Shown here: positions 18,572-27,129 of the stretch, piece after piece | Numbering within the stretch: position 1 is the first letter of the stretch | How the letters are laid out: each line of letters begins with the position of its first letter | Origin: Polyangium spumosum | GTDB lineage: Bacteria > Myxococcota_A > Polyangia > Polyangiales > Polyangiaceae | Reading direction: 5' to 3' | Assembly: GCF_009649845.1 (NCBI RefSeq) | Contig: NZ_WJIE01000003.1 | Span: 496,001-560,000 of the forward strand | Length of the DNA stretch: 64,000 bases | Notes under the pieces: model-generated | What the model saw: only the letters and a program-made list of their open reading frames with translations | What the model was told of the DNA's origin: nothing | Databases searched by the model: none | Program-made: the position numbers and the translations under genes

Positions 18572-21517
18572 GTGTGGTGGGTTCTTTCTGCGCTCCTCGC
18601 GCTGATCGTCTGGGCGCTCTGGTACATCCTCAACTTGCCCCTGTGGCTCGCGATCGTGGGCACGGTGCTCATCGTGCTCGTCGCGATCGTGCGGCTGCTC
18701 TGGGGCCGCATCCGGGCGAGCCGCGCAGCCTCCGCGCTCGAGCGCGCCATCGCGCAACAAGGCGCGCAGCAGGCGCTCAACGCGCGGCCCGAACGGCGCG
18801 CCGAGATCCAGGAGCTCCAGAAGCAGGTCCAGGGCGGCATCAACGCCCTCAAGACCTCGAAGCTCGGCAAGAACAAGAAGGGCGGCGCCGCCGCGCTCTA
18901 CTCGCTGCCCTGGTACGTGATCATCGGCCCTCCGGGCGCCGGCAAGACGACCGCGCTCAAGCACTCCGGCCTCGTCTTCCCCTTCGCGGATCCGCGCGGC
19001 GGCGGCGTCCGCGGCGTCGGCGGCACCCGCAACTGCGACTGGTGGTTCACGAACGAGGCGATCCTGCTCGACACCGCGGGCCGCTACACGACCGAGGGCG
19101 ACGACCACGACGAGTGGATCTCGTTCCTCACGATGCTGAAGAAGTACCGCAGCCGGAAGCCGATCAACGGCGTGCTCGTGGCCATCAGCATCGCCGAGCT
19201 CATCGACGCCTCCGAGCAGCAGATCGAGTCGACCGGCAAGAAGCTCCGCGCCCGCATCGACGAGGTCATGACCCAGCTCCAGATGGTCGTGCCCGTCTAC
19301 GTGCTCTTCACGAAGTGCGACCTCATCGCCGGCTTCATCGAGTTCTTCGGCGACATCCGCAAGAGCGACCGCGCCCAGGCCTGGGGCGCCACGATCAAGC
19401 TCGCCGAGAACAAGTCGAACCCGCAGCAGCTCTTCGAGCGCGAGTTCGACGGGCTCATCCAGAAGGTCCACGCTCGCGCGCTGAAGCGCCTCGCCCAGGA
19501 GCGCAACCGCGAGGCGCGCGAGCGCATCTACCAGTTCCCGCTCGAGCTCGCGGGCATCAAGCGCAACCTCACCGAGCTCGTGCAGACGATCTTCGCGGTG
19601 AACGCCTTCCAGGGCACGCCGCTCTTCCGCGGCTTCTACTTCACGAGCGGCACGCAGGAGGGCCGCCCGCTCGACCGCGTGCTCGCGCGCATGGGCCACG
19701 CGATGGGCATCCGCCCGCCGGAGACCGCGGCGCAGCAGGTCACCGAGTCGAAGAGCTACTTCCTCCACGACGTCTTCATGAACGTCGTCTTCCCCGACGG
19801 CGACGTCGCCTCGCGCAGCGCGGCCGAGATCAAGCGGCAGAAGATCATGCGCATCGCGGTCAGCGGCGCGGCCTTCACGCTCGGCCTGATCCTCTCGATC
19901 CCGAGCATCCGCTCCTTCGCCCTGAACCGCGAGCTCATGTTCACCACGCAGGAGCGCGTGGAGACGGCGATGAAGATCAACTGGGGCGACGGCGAGCCGG
20001 GACCGAAGCTCGATCAGCTCGACCCCGTCTACGATCGCCTGAAGCTCCTCGACGAGTACCGCGCCAGCCTGCCCCTCAGCTACGGCTGGGGCATGTACCG
20101 CGGCGAGGAGATCTACCGCCCCGCGGTCACCGCGTACGTCGCGCTCCTGCAGACCGGCTTCGTGCTACCCTGCAAGGCCAAGCTCGAGGAGCGGCTCAAG
20201 GCGGCGAAGGGCAAGCAGTACCTCCGCGAGCGTACGGACCTGAAGACGTACCTCATGATGAGCGACGTCGAGAACCTCGAGGTCGAGTGGGAGACGGGCC
20301 GCCTCACGGGCCTCTGGGCCGAGCTGCTCAAGGGCACGAACAGCACGATGCCGGAGTACGAGCTCAAAGAGCGGCTCCAGAAGCACGTCAAGTACTACCT
20401 CGAGCTCATCAAAGAGAAGAAGGTCCTGCCGCTGCCCGCGGACAAGGTCCTCGTCGACAACGTCCGCAAGACGCTCCAGTCCGTCCCCATCCACGACCGT
20501 TACTACGAGCTCTTCGTCAACAGCCTGAACGACGAGCGGTACGACGAGGCCGGCGACGACCGCAAAGAGAACCGCAAGTACCCGCCGCTCAGCCTCGCCG
20601 ACCTCTTCGTCGATCGCCCGAACGCGACGAAGCTCATCCAGAGCGCACGGTACCAGAAGGACAAACGCTTCAAGGAGGTCGAGGGGCCGTACACGGACAA
20701 GGGCCACTACATCGTGGTCCTCAACGTGGCGAACGCCGAGGCGCTCCTGCTCAGCGAGCAATGGGTGGTCCCGCTCAGCGCCGACGAGGGCGTCGACAAG
20801 CTCAAGACCAACCTGGTGCGGCTCTCGCAGGACTACGACCAGCGCTACATCGAGCAGTGGAGCGACTTCCTCGCCGACATCACGATCGCCCCGCCGTCGA
20901 CCGTGAAGGAGGCGCTGGACCTCTACAACATCCTGCTCAACACGCCCTACCCGTACCTGCAGATCCTGCGCGCGGTCGAGGACCACACGCAGTGGAAGAA
21001 GTACAAGAAGGGCGAGGGTCCGAGCGTGAACAAGGACGAGTTGAACAAGATGTTCAACACCAAGCTCCAGCAGCAGTTCTCGCAGAAGACCGGCGGCCTG
21101 CGCGTCACCACGAACGTCGACGTCACGAAGATGGGCGAGCGCCCGAGCACCGTGCCGCCCTCGTTCGAGAAGCTCATCTCCTTCGGCGTCCCGCCCGAGA
21201 ACACGCGCCCCGGTCAGCCCGTCACGGACACGCCGCTCTTGAAGTACATCGACAGCCTCACCGAGCTGCGGCGCGTGATGCAGGACCTCCCCAGCCCGCC
21301 GACGTCGAACGACATGATCAACCTGAGCGAGCAGCTCTCGGACGTCGCGAAGAAGGTCGAAGCCTTCCTGCAGCCGCTCGACGAGAAGGCCAAGGCGCTG
21401 CTCCGCCCGCTGCTCCTGAACCCGCTCCGCATCTCGGGCACGCGCCTCGCGGGCGTCGGCGGCGGCAACTACGTCGACAAGCCGAAGGAGCGGTTCCCGA
21501 ACCCGTTCCGGCGCTAG
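18572..21517 (+). CDS. tssM: Type VI secretion system membrane protein TssM/IcmF family
   Basis: The 981-residue protein has the TssM layout. There are two N-terminal transmembrane helices (~1-20 and ~23-45), then a cytoplasmic NTPase-like domain with Walker A GPPGAGKT at 119-126 and a DTAGRYTTE switch-like segment. A third membrane helix is near 424-445, followed by a long periplasmic region. Typical TssM proteins are 1100-1250 residues; this one stops after the helical region and seems to lack much of the C-terminal IcmF_C beta domain that contacts TssJ. No other tss genes are within the window. It could serve a dispersed T6SS or a different IcmF role. Confidence 0.88.
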   Translation: MWWVLSALLALIVWALWYILNLPLWLAIVGTVLIVLVAIVRLLWGRIRASRAASALERAIAQQGAQQALNARPERRAEIQELQKQVQGGINALKTSKLGKNKKGGAAALYSLPWYVIIGPPGAGKTTALKHSGLVFPFADPRGGGVRGVGGTRNCDWWFTNEAILLDTAGRYTTEGDDHDEWISFLTMLKKYRSRKPINGVLVAISIAELIDASEQQIESTGKKLRARIDEVMTQLQMVVPVYVLFTKCDLIAGFIEFFGDIRKSDRAQAWGATIKLAENKSNPQQLFEREFDGLIQKVHARALKRLAQERNREARERIYQFPLELAGIKRNLTELVQTIFAVNAFQGTPLFRGFYFTSGTQEGRPLDRVLARMGHAMGIRPPETAAQQVTESKSYFLHDVFMNVVFPDGDVASRSAAEIKRQKIMRIAVSGAAFTLGLILSIPSIRSFALNRELMFTTQERVETAMKINWGDGEPGPKLDQLDPVYDRLKLLDEYRASLPLSYGWGMYRGEEIYRPAVTAYVALLQTGFVLPCKAKLEERLKAAKGKQYLRERTDLKTYLMMSDVENLEVEWETGRLTGLWAELLKGTNSTMPEYELKERLQKHVKYYLELIKEKKVLPLPADKVLVDNVRKTLQSVPIHDRYYELFVNSLNDERYDEAGDDRKENRKYPPLSLADLFVDRPNATKLIQSARYQKDKRFKEVEGPYTDKGHYIVVLNVANAEALLLSEQWVVPLSADEGVDKLKTNLVRLSQDYDQRYIEQWSDFLADITIAPPSTVKEALDLYNILLNTPYPYLQILRAVEDHTQWKKYKKGEGPSVNKDELNKMFNTKLQQQFSQKTGGLRVTTNVDVTKMGERPSTVPPSFEKLISFGVPPENTRPGQPVTDTPLLKYIDSLTELRRVMQDLPSPPTSNDMINLSEQLSDVAKKVEAFLQPLDEKAKALLRPLLLNPLRISGTRLAGVGGGNYVDKPKERFPNPFRR

Positions 21518-21526
21518 CGCCAGCGA

Positions 21527-21997
21527 TCAGCCGAGGACGCGCTGCATCTCCAGCGCGTCCTCGTCGTTGTCCGCGTAGTACTTCTCCCGCACCCCCGACA
21601 CGCTGAAGCCGAACTTCTCGTAGAGCCGGATCGCAGGCTCGTTCGAGCGTCGCACCTCGAGCAGCACGAGTCGCACGCCGCTCTCGACCGCAAACGCGAG
21701 CGCCGCCTCCACGAGCACCGCCCCGATCCCGCGACGCCGCACCGCCGGCGCCGTCGCCACGTTGAGCACGTGCAGCTCGTCCACCACGTGCCAGGCGACG
21801 AGGAACCCGAGCGCCCGCGGCGCCTCGCCCGCCTCTCCGCCCCGCGCGACCCACACGCGCGCCCAGGGCCGCTCGAGCTCGTCCACCGGCGAGAACGACG
21901 GCCCCGCGAACGCCACGCGCGCGATCTCCGCGAGCTCCTCCGCGTCCTCGACCCCGCGCTCGACGCGCGCCACTTCCACCCGGAGACGATCGTTCAC
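21527..21997 (-). CDS. rimI: Ribosomal-protein-alanine N-acetyltransferase (GNAT family)
   Basis: The 156-residue GNAT enzyme is likely to acetylate the N-terminus of ribosomal protein S18 or related targets. It shows the HVLNVATAPAVRRRGIG acetyl-CoA pyrophosphate loop (RRRGIG) and LLEVRRSNEPAIRLYEKFGFSVSGVREKYY, which is close to the RimI consensus. The start is taken as the GTG at 21997 because it forms a GTGA overlap with the stop codon of the upstream VWA gene, a common sign of translational coupling. RimI is the best match; other GNAT substrates remain possible. Confidence 0.88.
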   Translation of the reverse strand: MNDRLRVEVARVERGVEDAEELAEIARVAFAGPSFSPVDELERPWARVWVARGGEAGEAPRALGFLVAWHVVDELHVLNVATAPAVRRRGIGAVLVEAALAFAVESGVRLVLLEVRRSNEPAIRLYEKFGFSVSGVREKYYADNDEDALEMQRVLG

Positions 21998-23184
21998 TTC
22001 GGCAGTTCCGTCGGGCAACCACTCACGATCTGCACCTGCTTCACCTGCCCGCCCTGCAGCCGCTCGCAAGCCTCGCCGAGCAGGCGCACGATCCACGGCG
22101 GCTTCCAGGCCCAGCCGTCGGGATCGTTGTACGGCAGGACCTCATCGTCCAGGTACACGTTCGTCATGTCCTCCTCGCTCGGCGGATCCACGATCGCGAA
22201 CTCGCACGTCACCGCGACCGCGGCGATCTCCCCGAGCACGCTGCCGAGGGATCCGAGCTCCGTCACCGGCTCGTAAAACGGCGCGGCGTCCTTCTTCGAT
22301 CCGCCCGCGATCGCCATCGCGTCGAGCACCCCCGCGTAGGCCTCGCTGCCCGGGATCCCCACGACGAACACCTCGACCCCTCCCGCGCGGAGCGCCTCGA
22401 TCGCGGCCACGGACGCGGGTTCGTCCACGCAGAACGTTGGACCCCAAAGTTGTCCGGGCGCGCAGCAGTTGGTCCCCGTGGCCAGGCAGGCCTCGTCGCC
22501 CGCGAGGTTCGGCTCGCACGCGTCGGCCCCGCACGCCGCCGACTCGTTGCAGTTCGGCCCGCCGTCCGTCGCGAGGATCACGTACGTCTTGCCTTCGAGC
22601 CCGAGCAGCATCGGCGTGAGCGCTTCGATCGTCGGCGAGATCGGCGTCCCTCCGACCGGGTTCGTCGCCGTCGCGATCCGGATCCCCGTGGTCGTGGGCC
22701 CGTCCTCGCCCGTGATCGGATCACCCTGCGTCACCGGAAAGACCTGCTTGCCCGCGGCGCATTGATCCTGGTTCGAACCTTGGTTCGGCAGGATCGCCGC
22801 CCCCACCTTCACGAGCGGCCCGAGCTTGCGCACGAGGTCCACGACCGCGACCCGCACCGCGTTGTACCGCGTGAGGCCTCCGGGCGCGGGCGCCTGCATG
22901 CTCCCCGAGGCGTCGAGCACGAAGTAGAGGTTCGGCGCGTCGACGACCGCCTGATGCACCTCGTTGCCGCAGTAGCCACCCGCATCCGGCGCCGGCGGCC
23001 CTGCACCGCCGCCGTCGAAGCCGCCCTCGCCGCCTGCGTCGGGCGCGAGCATGGGCGGACGCGGCGGCAGCTTGTCGTCCCCCGACGACCCGCATCCCCC
23101 GAGCGCCGACGTGATCCCGAAGGCGCCGAGCAAGATCGACGTGGCCGCGATCCCTCGAGCCGAACGAAGCGCGCGCGTGTCCAT
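21994..23184 (-). CDS. VWA-domain predicted lipoprotein
   Basis: The 396-residue protein begins with a signal peptide and a lipobox-like GGC at Cys31, followed by an Asp/Gly/Pro linker. The von Willebrand factor A domain starts near residue 80 (LYFVLDASGSM, a complete DxSxS MIDAS motif), with a TPISPTIEAL segment and a VILATDGGPNC segment supplying further metal contacts. A Cys-rich insert (~residues 215-245) interrupts the domain. It would sit on the outer or periplasmic envelope and bind a protein partner through Mg2+. The ATG at 23184 is chosen; a GTG immediately before it is equally possible. It is coupled to rimI by a 4-base overlap. Confidence 0.85.
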   Translation of the reverse strand: MDTRALRSARGIAATSILLGAFGITSALGGCGSSGDDKLPPRPPMLAPDAGGEGGFDGGGAGPPAPDAGGYCGNEVHQAVVDAPNLYFVLDASGSMQAPAPGGLTRYNAVRVAVVDLVRKLGPLVKVGAAILPNQGSNQDQCAAGKQVFPVTQGDPITGEDGPTTTGIRIATATNPVGGTPISPTIEALTPMLLGLEGKTYVILATDGGPNCNESAACGADACEPNLAGDEACLATGTNCCAPGQLWGPTFCVDEPASVAAIEALRAGGVEVFVVGIPGSEAYAGVLDAMAIAGGSKKDAAPFYEPVTELGSLGSVLGEIAAVAVTCEFAIVDPPSEEDMTNVYLDDEVLPYNDPDGWAWKPPWIVRLLGEACERLQGGQVKQVQIVSGCPTELPK

Positions 23185-23226
23185 CACACCCGATCCTAGC
23201 AGGACCGGGCAGCTCGCTCGTGAACG

Positions 23227-24474
23227 TCAGGGCTCGCGATAGAACCGCGGGACGCGCCGCGAGATGCTCGTCAGCACCTCCCACGGGATCGTGCCCGTCG
23301 TCTCGGCGATCTCCTCCGCCGTGATGACGTCACGCCCGAGCGCTCCCTCTTGCTGCCCGAGGAACACGACCTCGTCGCCGATCCGCGCGCCCGCGATCTC
23401 CGTCAGATCGAGCATCGTCAGATCCATCGACATCGTCCCCACGATCGGCGCGCGTCTCCCCCGCACGAGCGCGTGCCCGCGGTTCGAGAGCTTCCGATCG
23501 AGGCCATCCGCGTAGCCCATCGGCACGGTCGCGATCACGCTCCGCCGCGAAGCGCGCCACGTGTACCCGTAGCCGATCGCCTCTCCTGCCTCGACCGTCC
23601 GCAACGCGACGACCTCCGTCCGCACGCGGATCACCGGCTTGAGCTCCGGCGCGAGGCCTTGCATCGGCTGCACGCCGAAGAGCGCGATCCCCGGCCGCAC
23701 CGCGTCGAAGCGCGCCTCCGAGAGCCGCATCGCGCCCGCGCTGTTCGCCGCATGCACGACCCGCGGCGAGAACCCGCGCGCGCGCACCCGACCTCGCACC
23801 TCCTCGAACCGCGCGAGCTGCTCCATCGTCGGCGCGATCTCGTCTCCGTCCGCGCACGCGAGGTGCGTCATGAGCCCGTCGAGCGCGACCTCCGGCCGGC
23901 CGTCGAACGCGTCGAGCACGTCGTCGAGCTCCGACATCGACACGCCGAGCCGCCCCATGCCCGTGTCCACCTTCAGGTGCACGCGCACCGGGCGCCCCTC
24001 GCCTTCGTACCGCGCGAGCGTCGCGATCCGCTCTATCTGCCCCGCGTCGTAGACCACCGGCACGAGGTCCCGCGCGAGGATCTCCTCCAGGCCCTCGCGC
24101 CGCGGCCCGTAGTAGCCGCCCATCACCAGGATCGGCACGCGGATCCCCGCGTCGCGGAGCTCGATCGCCTCTTCGAGCAGCGCCACGCAGAGGCCGGGCA
24201 TCCCGGCGCGCTCGAGGGTCCGCGCGACCGCCGCCGAGCCGTGCCCGTAGGCGTCGGCCTTCAGCACGCCCCAGATCGCCGGCTTCTTCGGCCCCTCGCC
24301 GAGCATCTTCTCGAGGACGCGGAAGTTGTGCCGGAGGTGCGCGAGGTTCACCTCGGCGCGTGTCGGCCTCACGGCGTCCGCGGGCGCGGCCCTGCGCGGC
24401 TTCAGCACCCGGATTGCACCTCGCCCCCCCTCATGGGGAGGAGCCCCGTCCTCGTATGCGGGCAGCGACGTCAT
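23227..24474 (-). CDS. alr: Alanine racemase
   Basis: Alr is a PLP-dependent enzyme that makes D-alanine for peptidoglycan. The 415-residue protein carries the PLP lysine in LKADAYGHG (Lys72), KVDTGMGRLGV, a conserved HAANSAGAM segment, RPGIALFGVQP, GYGYTW with the second catalytic-site tyrosine region, and MGYADG followed by VGTMSMD. About 38 N-terminal residues precede the domain and look disordered. A TTG at 24504 could add 10 more. The neighbouring VWA gene ends the next minus-strand unit. Family assignment is secure. Confidence 0.95.
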   Translation of the reverse strand: MTSLPAYEDGAPPHEGGRGAIRVLKPRRAAPADAVRPTRAEVNLAHLRHNFRVLEKMLGEGPKKPAIWGVLKADAYGHGSAAVARTLERAGMPGLCVALLEEAIELRDAGIRVPILVMGGYYGPRREGLEEILARDLVPVVYDAGQIERIATLARYEGEGRPVRVHLKVDTGMGRLGVSMSELDDVLDAFDGRPEVALDGLMTHLACADGDEIAPTMEQLARFEEVRGRVRARGFSPRVVHAANSAGAMRLSEARFDAVRPGIALFGVQPMQGLAPELKPVIRVRTEVVALRTVEAGEAIGYGYTWRASRRSVIATVPMGYADGLDRKLSNRGHALVRGRRAPIVGTMSMDLTMLDLTEIAGARIGDEVVFLGQQEGALGRDVITAEEIAETTGTIPWEVLTSISRRVPRFYREP

Positions 24475-24543
24475 CTCGTTTGCGGATACCCATACGCCGA
24501 GCAAAACGTCAAGATTCCGGTCTTTTTGCTCTGGCGCCCGTGC

Positions 24544-25131
24544 TCACGAGCACTTGCGCGTGCACCGCTTGTACTGCGCCGCGCAGCCGCGCTCGCAGGT
24601 CGCCGTCGTGCAGGCCGCCTTGCACTCGTTCCACGTCGCCTCGCATGTCGTCCCGCATGTCGATTCGGGCGACTCCGCCGCCACGTCCGGGGACGCGTCC
24701 GCGCTCGGCCCCGACGAGCCTGCGTCCACTGCGAGCATCATCGGCGGCGGCGCGAGCGCGCTCGTCGGCTCGGGGACGGCCGAGGCCACGCGTGGCTCCT
24801 CCGTGGCGAGGTCCGACTCTTCGAAGTCGCTCGCGCCGCTGAGCTGCTTCATGCGCAGCCTCGCGTACTCCACGCGGTCGCGCGTCTGGCCGAACGTGTA
24901 GAACTTCGTCCACTCCTCCCAGCACGCTTTCCGGATCGTGGGCTTGACGTGCTTCTCCATGTCGAGCGCCATGCAGTGCTCGAAGCGCACGTCGCCCTCG
25001 TAGACGGCGTTGATGCTCGCGCCGCACGAGGCCGTCACGAGCGCAACGAGCCCGGCTGCGCCGACGCGCGCCCGCGTGATCGCCCTGGGCAGAGGCGTTC
25101 GGGGTCGTGATGGCGCGGGCGCTCTCTGCAT
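24544..25131 (-). CDS. Predicted lipoprotein of unknown function with Cys-rich tail
   Basis: The 195-residue product has an Arg/Pro-rich N-terminus, a hydrophobic stretch and a lipobox-like TASC (Cys36). Residues ~45-105 form a helical domain (FEHCMALDMEKHVKPTIRKACWEEWTKFY and a following helix with DRVEYARLRMKQL) containing two cysteines. An Ala/Pro/Asp-rich linker follows. The last ~40 residues contain eight cysteines in CxxxC patterns (CGTTCEATWNECKAAC, CERGC, CTRKC). I do not recognise the family. It may be a myxobacterial surface protein. It is co-directional with alr but separated by only 69 bases. Confidence 0.75.
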   Translation of the reverse strand: MQRAPAPSRPRTPLPRAITRARVGAAGLVALVTASCGASINAVYEGDVRFEHCMALDMEKHVKPTIRKACWEEWTKFYTFGQTRDRVEYARLRMKQLSGASDFEESDLATEEPRVASAVPEPTSALAPPPMMLAVDAGSSGPSADASPDVAAESPESTCGTTCEATWNECKAACTTATCERGCAAQYKRCTRKCS

Positions 25132-25286
25132 CGGCCTCGAGTCTACCGCGGTCCTTCGCGGGCGACCTCGGCCGTGCTCGAAAACTTCGCGATCTCGTTT
25201 GAACTTCGACCGGACAGCGGCTACCTTCCCGCCCTCCCTACAGGAGCGGCCGTCCATCGCGCCGCACAAGACGAGGAAGTCGGCTC

Positions 25287-25406
25287 ATGTTCCTGATGCT
25301 CTCGAAGGGTCCTCGGAAGACCAACCGCACGAAGTCGAAGCGTTACCGCGCGAAGTTGAAGGCGAAGAACCGCGGTCGCCGCAACCGGATCTACCAGCGC
25401 GGGTAG
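25287..25406 (+). CDS. Small basic protein (39 residues)
   Basis: A short gene with a good GAGGAAG ribosome binding site 7 bases before the ATG encodes a 39-residue protein. About 17 of its residues are Arg or Lys, spread through SKGPRKTNRTKSKRYRAKLK and a following NRGRRNR segment. Composition and size resemble small ribosomal or RNA-binding proteins, although I cannot match it to a named ribosomal protein. Two hairpins immediately downstream, the second a clear terminator, mark it as an independent transcript. The coding call rests on ribosome binding site, composition and terminator placement. Confidence 0.65.
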   Translation: MFLMLSKGPRKTNRTKSKRYRAKLKAKNRGRRNRIYQRG

Positions 25407-25411
25407 CCTTC

Positions 25412-25490
25412 CGGGCGTGTCCCCAACACACGCCCGACGCCAACGGCCGAAGACGTCTCCACGTGAGACCTTCGGCCGTTCGGCATTTTG
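25412..25490 (+). terminator. Double hairpin terminator after the small basic protein gene
   Basis: The first hairpin has a 9-bp stem (25412-25420 with 25428-25436, 7-base loop). The second is long: a 10-bp stem (25443-25452 with 25470-25479) continues into a 5-bp inner stem across a 2-base bulge, and is followed by CGGCATTTTGTC. This is a standard Rho-independent terminator for the plus strand. Confidence 0.8.
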
Positions 25491-25567
25491 TCGTCATGGA
25501 ACACGAACGCCTCGGCCCCTCGCGTGGCGAGAAACCGAGGCGTGCGTGAGGTCGTGAGACCTTCGGG

Positions 25568-26158
25568 TCAGGGACCGCCTTTGCGCAGCTCCGTGAGCAC
25601 GAGCTTCGCGACGGCCTTCAGCGTGTCGAAGACGCCGACGCCGGTGCGGGCGACGCCTTCGAAGTCGGGGACGTTCATCGGGTTGAGCTTCTCGCGAAGC
25701 TCCTCGACCGTGGCGATCTCGGGCAGGTCCCGCTTGTTGTACTGGATGACGTACGGGATCTTCTCGAGCTTGTAGCCCTGCTCGTCGAGGTTCGTCTTGA
25801 GGTTCTCGACGGACTCCTCGTTCGCCTCCATGCGATCGATCTGCGAGTCGGCCACGAACACGACGCCGTCGACGCCCTTCAGGATGAGCTTGCGGCTCGC
25901 GTCGTAGAAGACCTGTCCGGGCACCGTGTAGAGGTGGAACCGCGTCTTGAACCCACGAATTTCGCCGAGCGCGAGCGGAAGGAAGTCGAAGAAGAGCGTG
26001 CGATCCGTCTCGGTCGCCAGCGAGATCATCTTCCCCTTCGCGTCGGGGTTCGTGCGCTCGTAGATGTACTGCAAGTTCGTCGTCTTCCCGCACAAACCCG
26101 GGCCATAATAGACGATCTTGCAGTTGATCTCGCGCGCCATGTAGTTGATGAAGCTCAT
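25568..26158 (-). CDS. mglA: Gliding motility GTPase MglA
   Basis: MglA is the Ras-like GTPase that marks the leading pole and drives both motility systems in Myxococcus. The 196-residue protein is almost the same length as the Myxococcus protein and matches it nearly throughout. The P-loop is GPGLCGKT (19-26), and the switch regions are [14 protein letters not shown] and FHLYTVPGQ, the latter with the MglA-specific change from the Ras DTAGQ motif. NKRDLP is the base-recognition motif. It lies 11 bases after mglB, as in other myxobacteria. The call is certain at the family level. Confidence 0.97.
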   Translation of the reverse strand: MSFINYMAREINCKIVYYGPGLCGKTTNLQYIYERTNPDAKGKMISLATETDRTLFFDFLPLALGEIRGFKTRFHLYTVPGQVFYDASRKLILKGVDGVVFVADSQIDRMEANEESVENLKTNLDEQGYKLEKIPYVIQYNKRDLPEIATVEELREKLNPMNVPDFEGVARTGVGVFDTLKAVAKLVLTELRKGGP

Positions 26159-26169
26159 CGCGCGCGCTC

Positions 26170-26652
26170 CTAGTCGTTGAAGAGGTTGTCGATGTCTTCG
26201 TCGGTGATCTCGGCGAACGGACTGTCGGCGCCGGGATCCGCGACCTTCTTCAAGAGCGCCTCGAAGATGTTGTTCAGCTCCTCGCTCGCGCGGCGGACGC
26301 GCAGCCGCACGAGGCCGAGGCTGGACTTCGAGTCGAAGATCACCACGAGGATGACGCGGTTGCCGACGAGCTGGATGTGGATGTTCGCCTTCTCGCCCTC
26401 GTGGAACTGCGTCGCGAACTCGTTCTCCTTGAGGAGCTTCGCCATCCCGCCCGTGGCCGCGATGTTGCCGGCCGTCAGCGAGGCGAGCGACGTGGTGTCG
26501 AGGTTGTCCACGTCGCCGCTGGCAGCGATCAGCTGACCGTTCTTGTCAACGATGAAAACGACCTTCGCATTGGCGTCCTTGACGAGGCGATCCACGACAT
26601 TCTGGATCTGATTGAACTCCTCCTCGTACATCACCATCTGAGGATTGACCAT
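26170..26652 (-). CDS. mglB: MglA GTPase-activating protein MglB (Roadblock/LC7)
   Basis: MglB is the Roadblock-fold GAP that keeps MglA inactive at the lagging cell pole. The 160-residue product has the [17 protein letters not shown] first helix, [30 protein letters not shown] and the [13 protein letters not shown] tail, all very close to Myxococcus MglB. The ATG at 26652 is preceded by GGAGGAACG, an excellent ribosome binding site; the longer upstream frame is noncoding. mglB comes first and mglA second with an 11-base gap, the conserved order. Confidence 0.97.
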   Translation of the reverse strand: MVNPQMVMYEEEFNQIQNVVDRLVKDANAKVVFIVDKNGQLIAASGDVDNLDTTSLASLTAGNIAATGGMAKLLKENEFATQFHEGEKANIHIQLVGNRVILVVIFDSKSSLGLVRLRVRRASEELNNIFEALLKKVADPGADSPFAEITDEDIDNLFND

Positions 26653-27129
26653 CGTTCCTCCGCCAGCGCTTCCGCGATGGGGTCTTCGTCTCGTTGCCTG
26701 AGTGCCTTCGTTTCCGCCGGACCGCCGGAGGGCCCGTCCCGGAAATGACGGCGCGGGAGAGCCACCCTCGCGCACCCGCTCGAGCTCTTCGCACGGGCGC
26801 ACATTCGACGCGTGCAGCGATGGTTCTATCCGAAGCAGGCGCCGCGGAGCAAGGTGGCCTTTCGGAACGAGCACGCAGATTCCTGCCCAACCCCTCCAAG
26901 AGCGCCAAACCCCGAGCACTCACGAGCCCCGCACCACGCGACGATCGGGGGACCTGGTAATATGCATGACCACCCTGCCCCACGCGCGTCATGCCTTTCC
27001 CTCGACATCAGGCTCGGAAGCGCGCTCTGGGCCGCCAAAAATTCCCACGCGCTCGCACGGTCGTGAGGCTTGGTGAGCCGGGCACGTCCTTCCCTTGACC
27101 TGCCGGGCACGGCACGGGATAGCCCCTCG
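26653..27129. other. Intergenic region between mglB and the transglutaminase gene
   Basis: This 477-base divergent gap carries the mglBA promoter on one side and that of the large transglutaminase gene on the other. Short open frames on both strands show no ribosome binding sites or protein-like composition. I see no tRNA, repeat or clear -35/-10 pair. Confidence 0.5.

Noticed and set aside
17706-21517. A complete type VI secretion gene cluster
   Set aside because: Only the TssM-like gene is present. None of TssBC, TssJ, TssK, TssL, Hcp or VgrG is recognisable in the flanks.
18289-21606. A 1105-codon plus-strand frame over tssM in another reading frame
   Set aside because: It is Arg-rich, lacks motifs and coincides with the third-position GC pattern of tssM.
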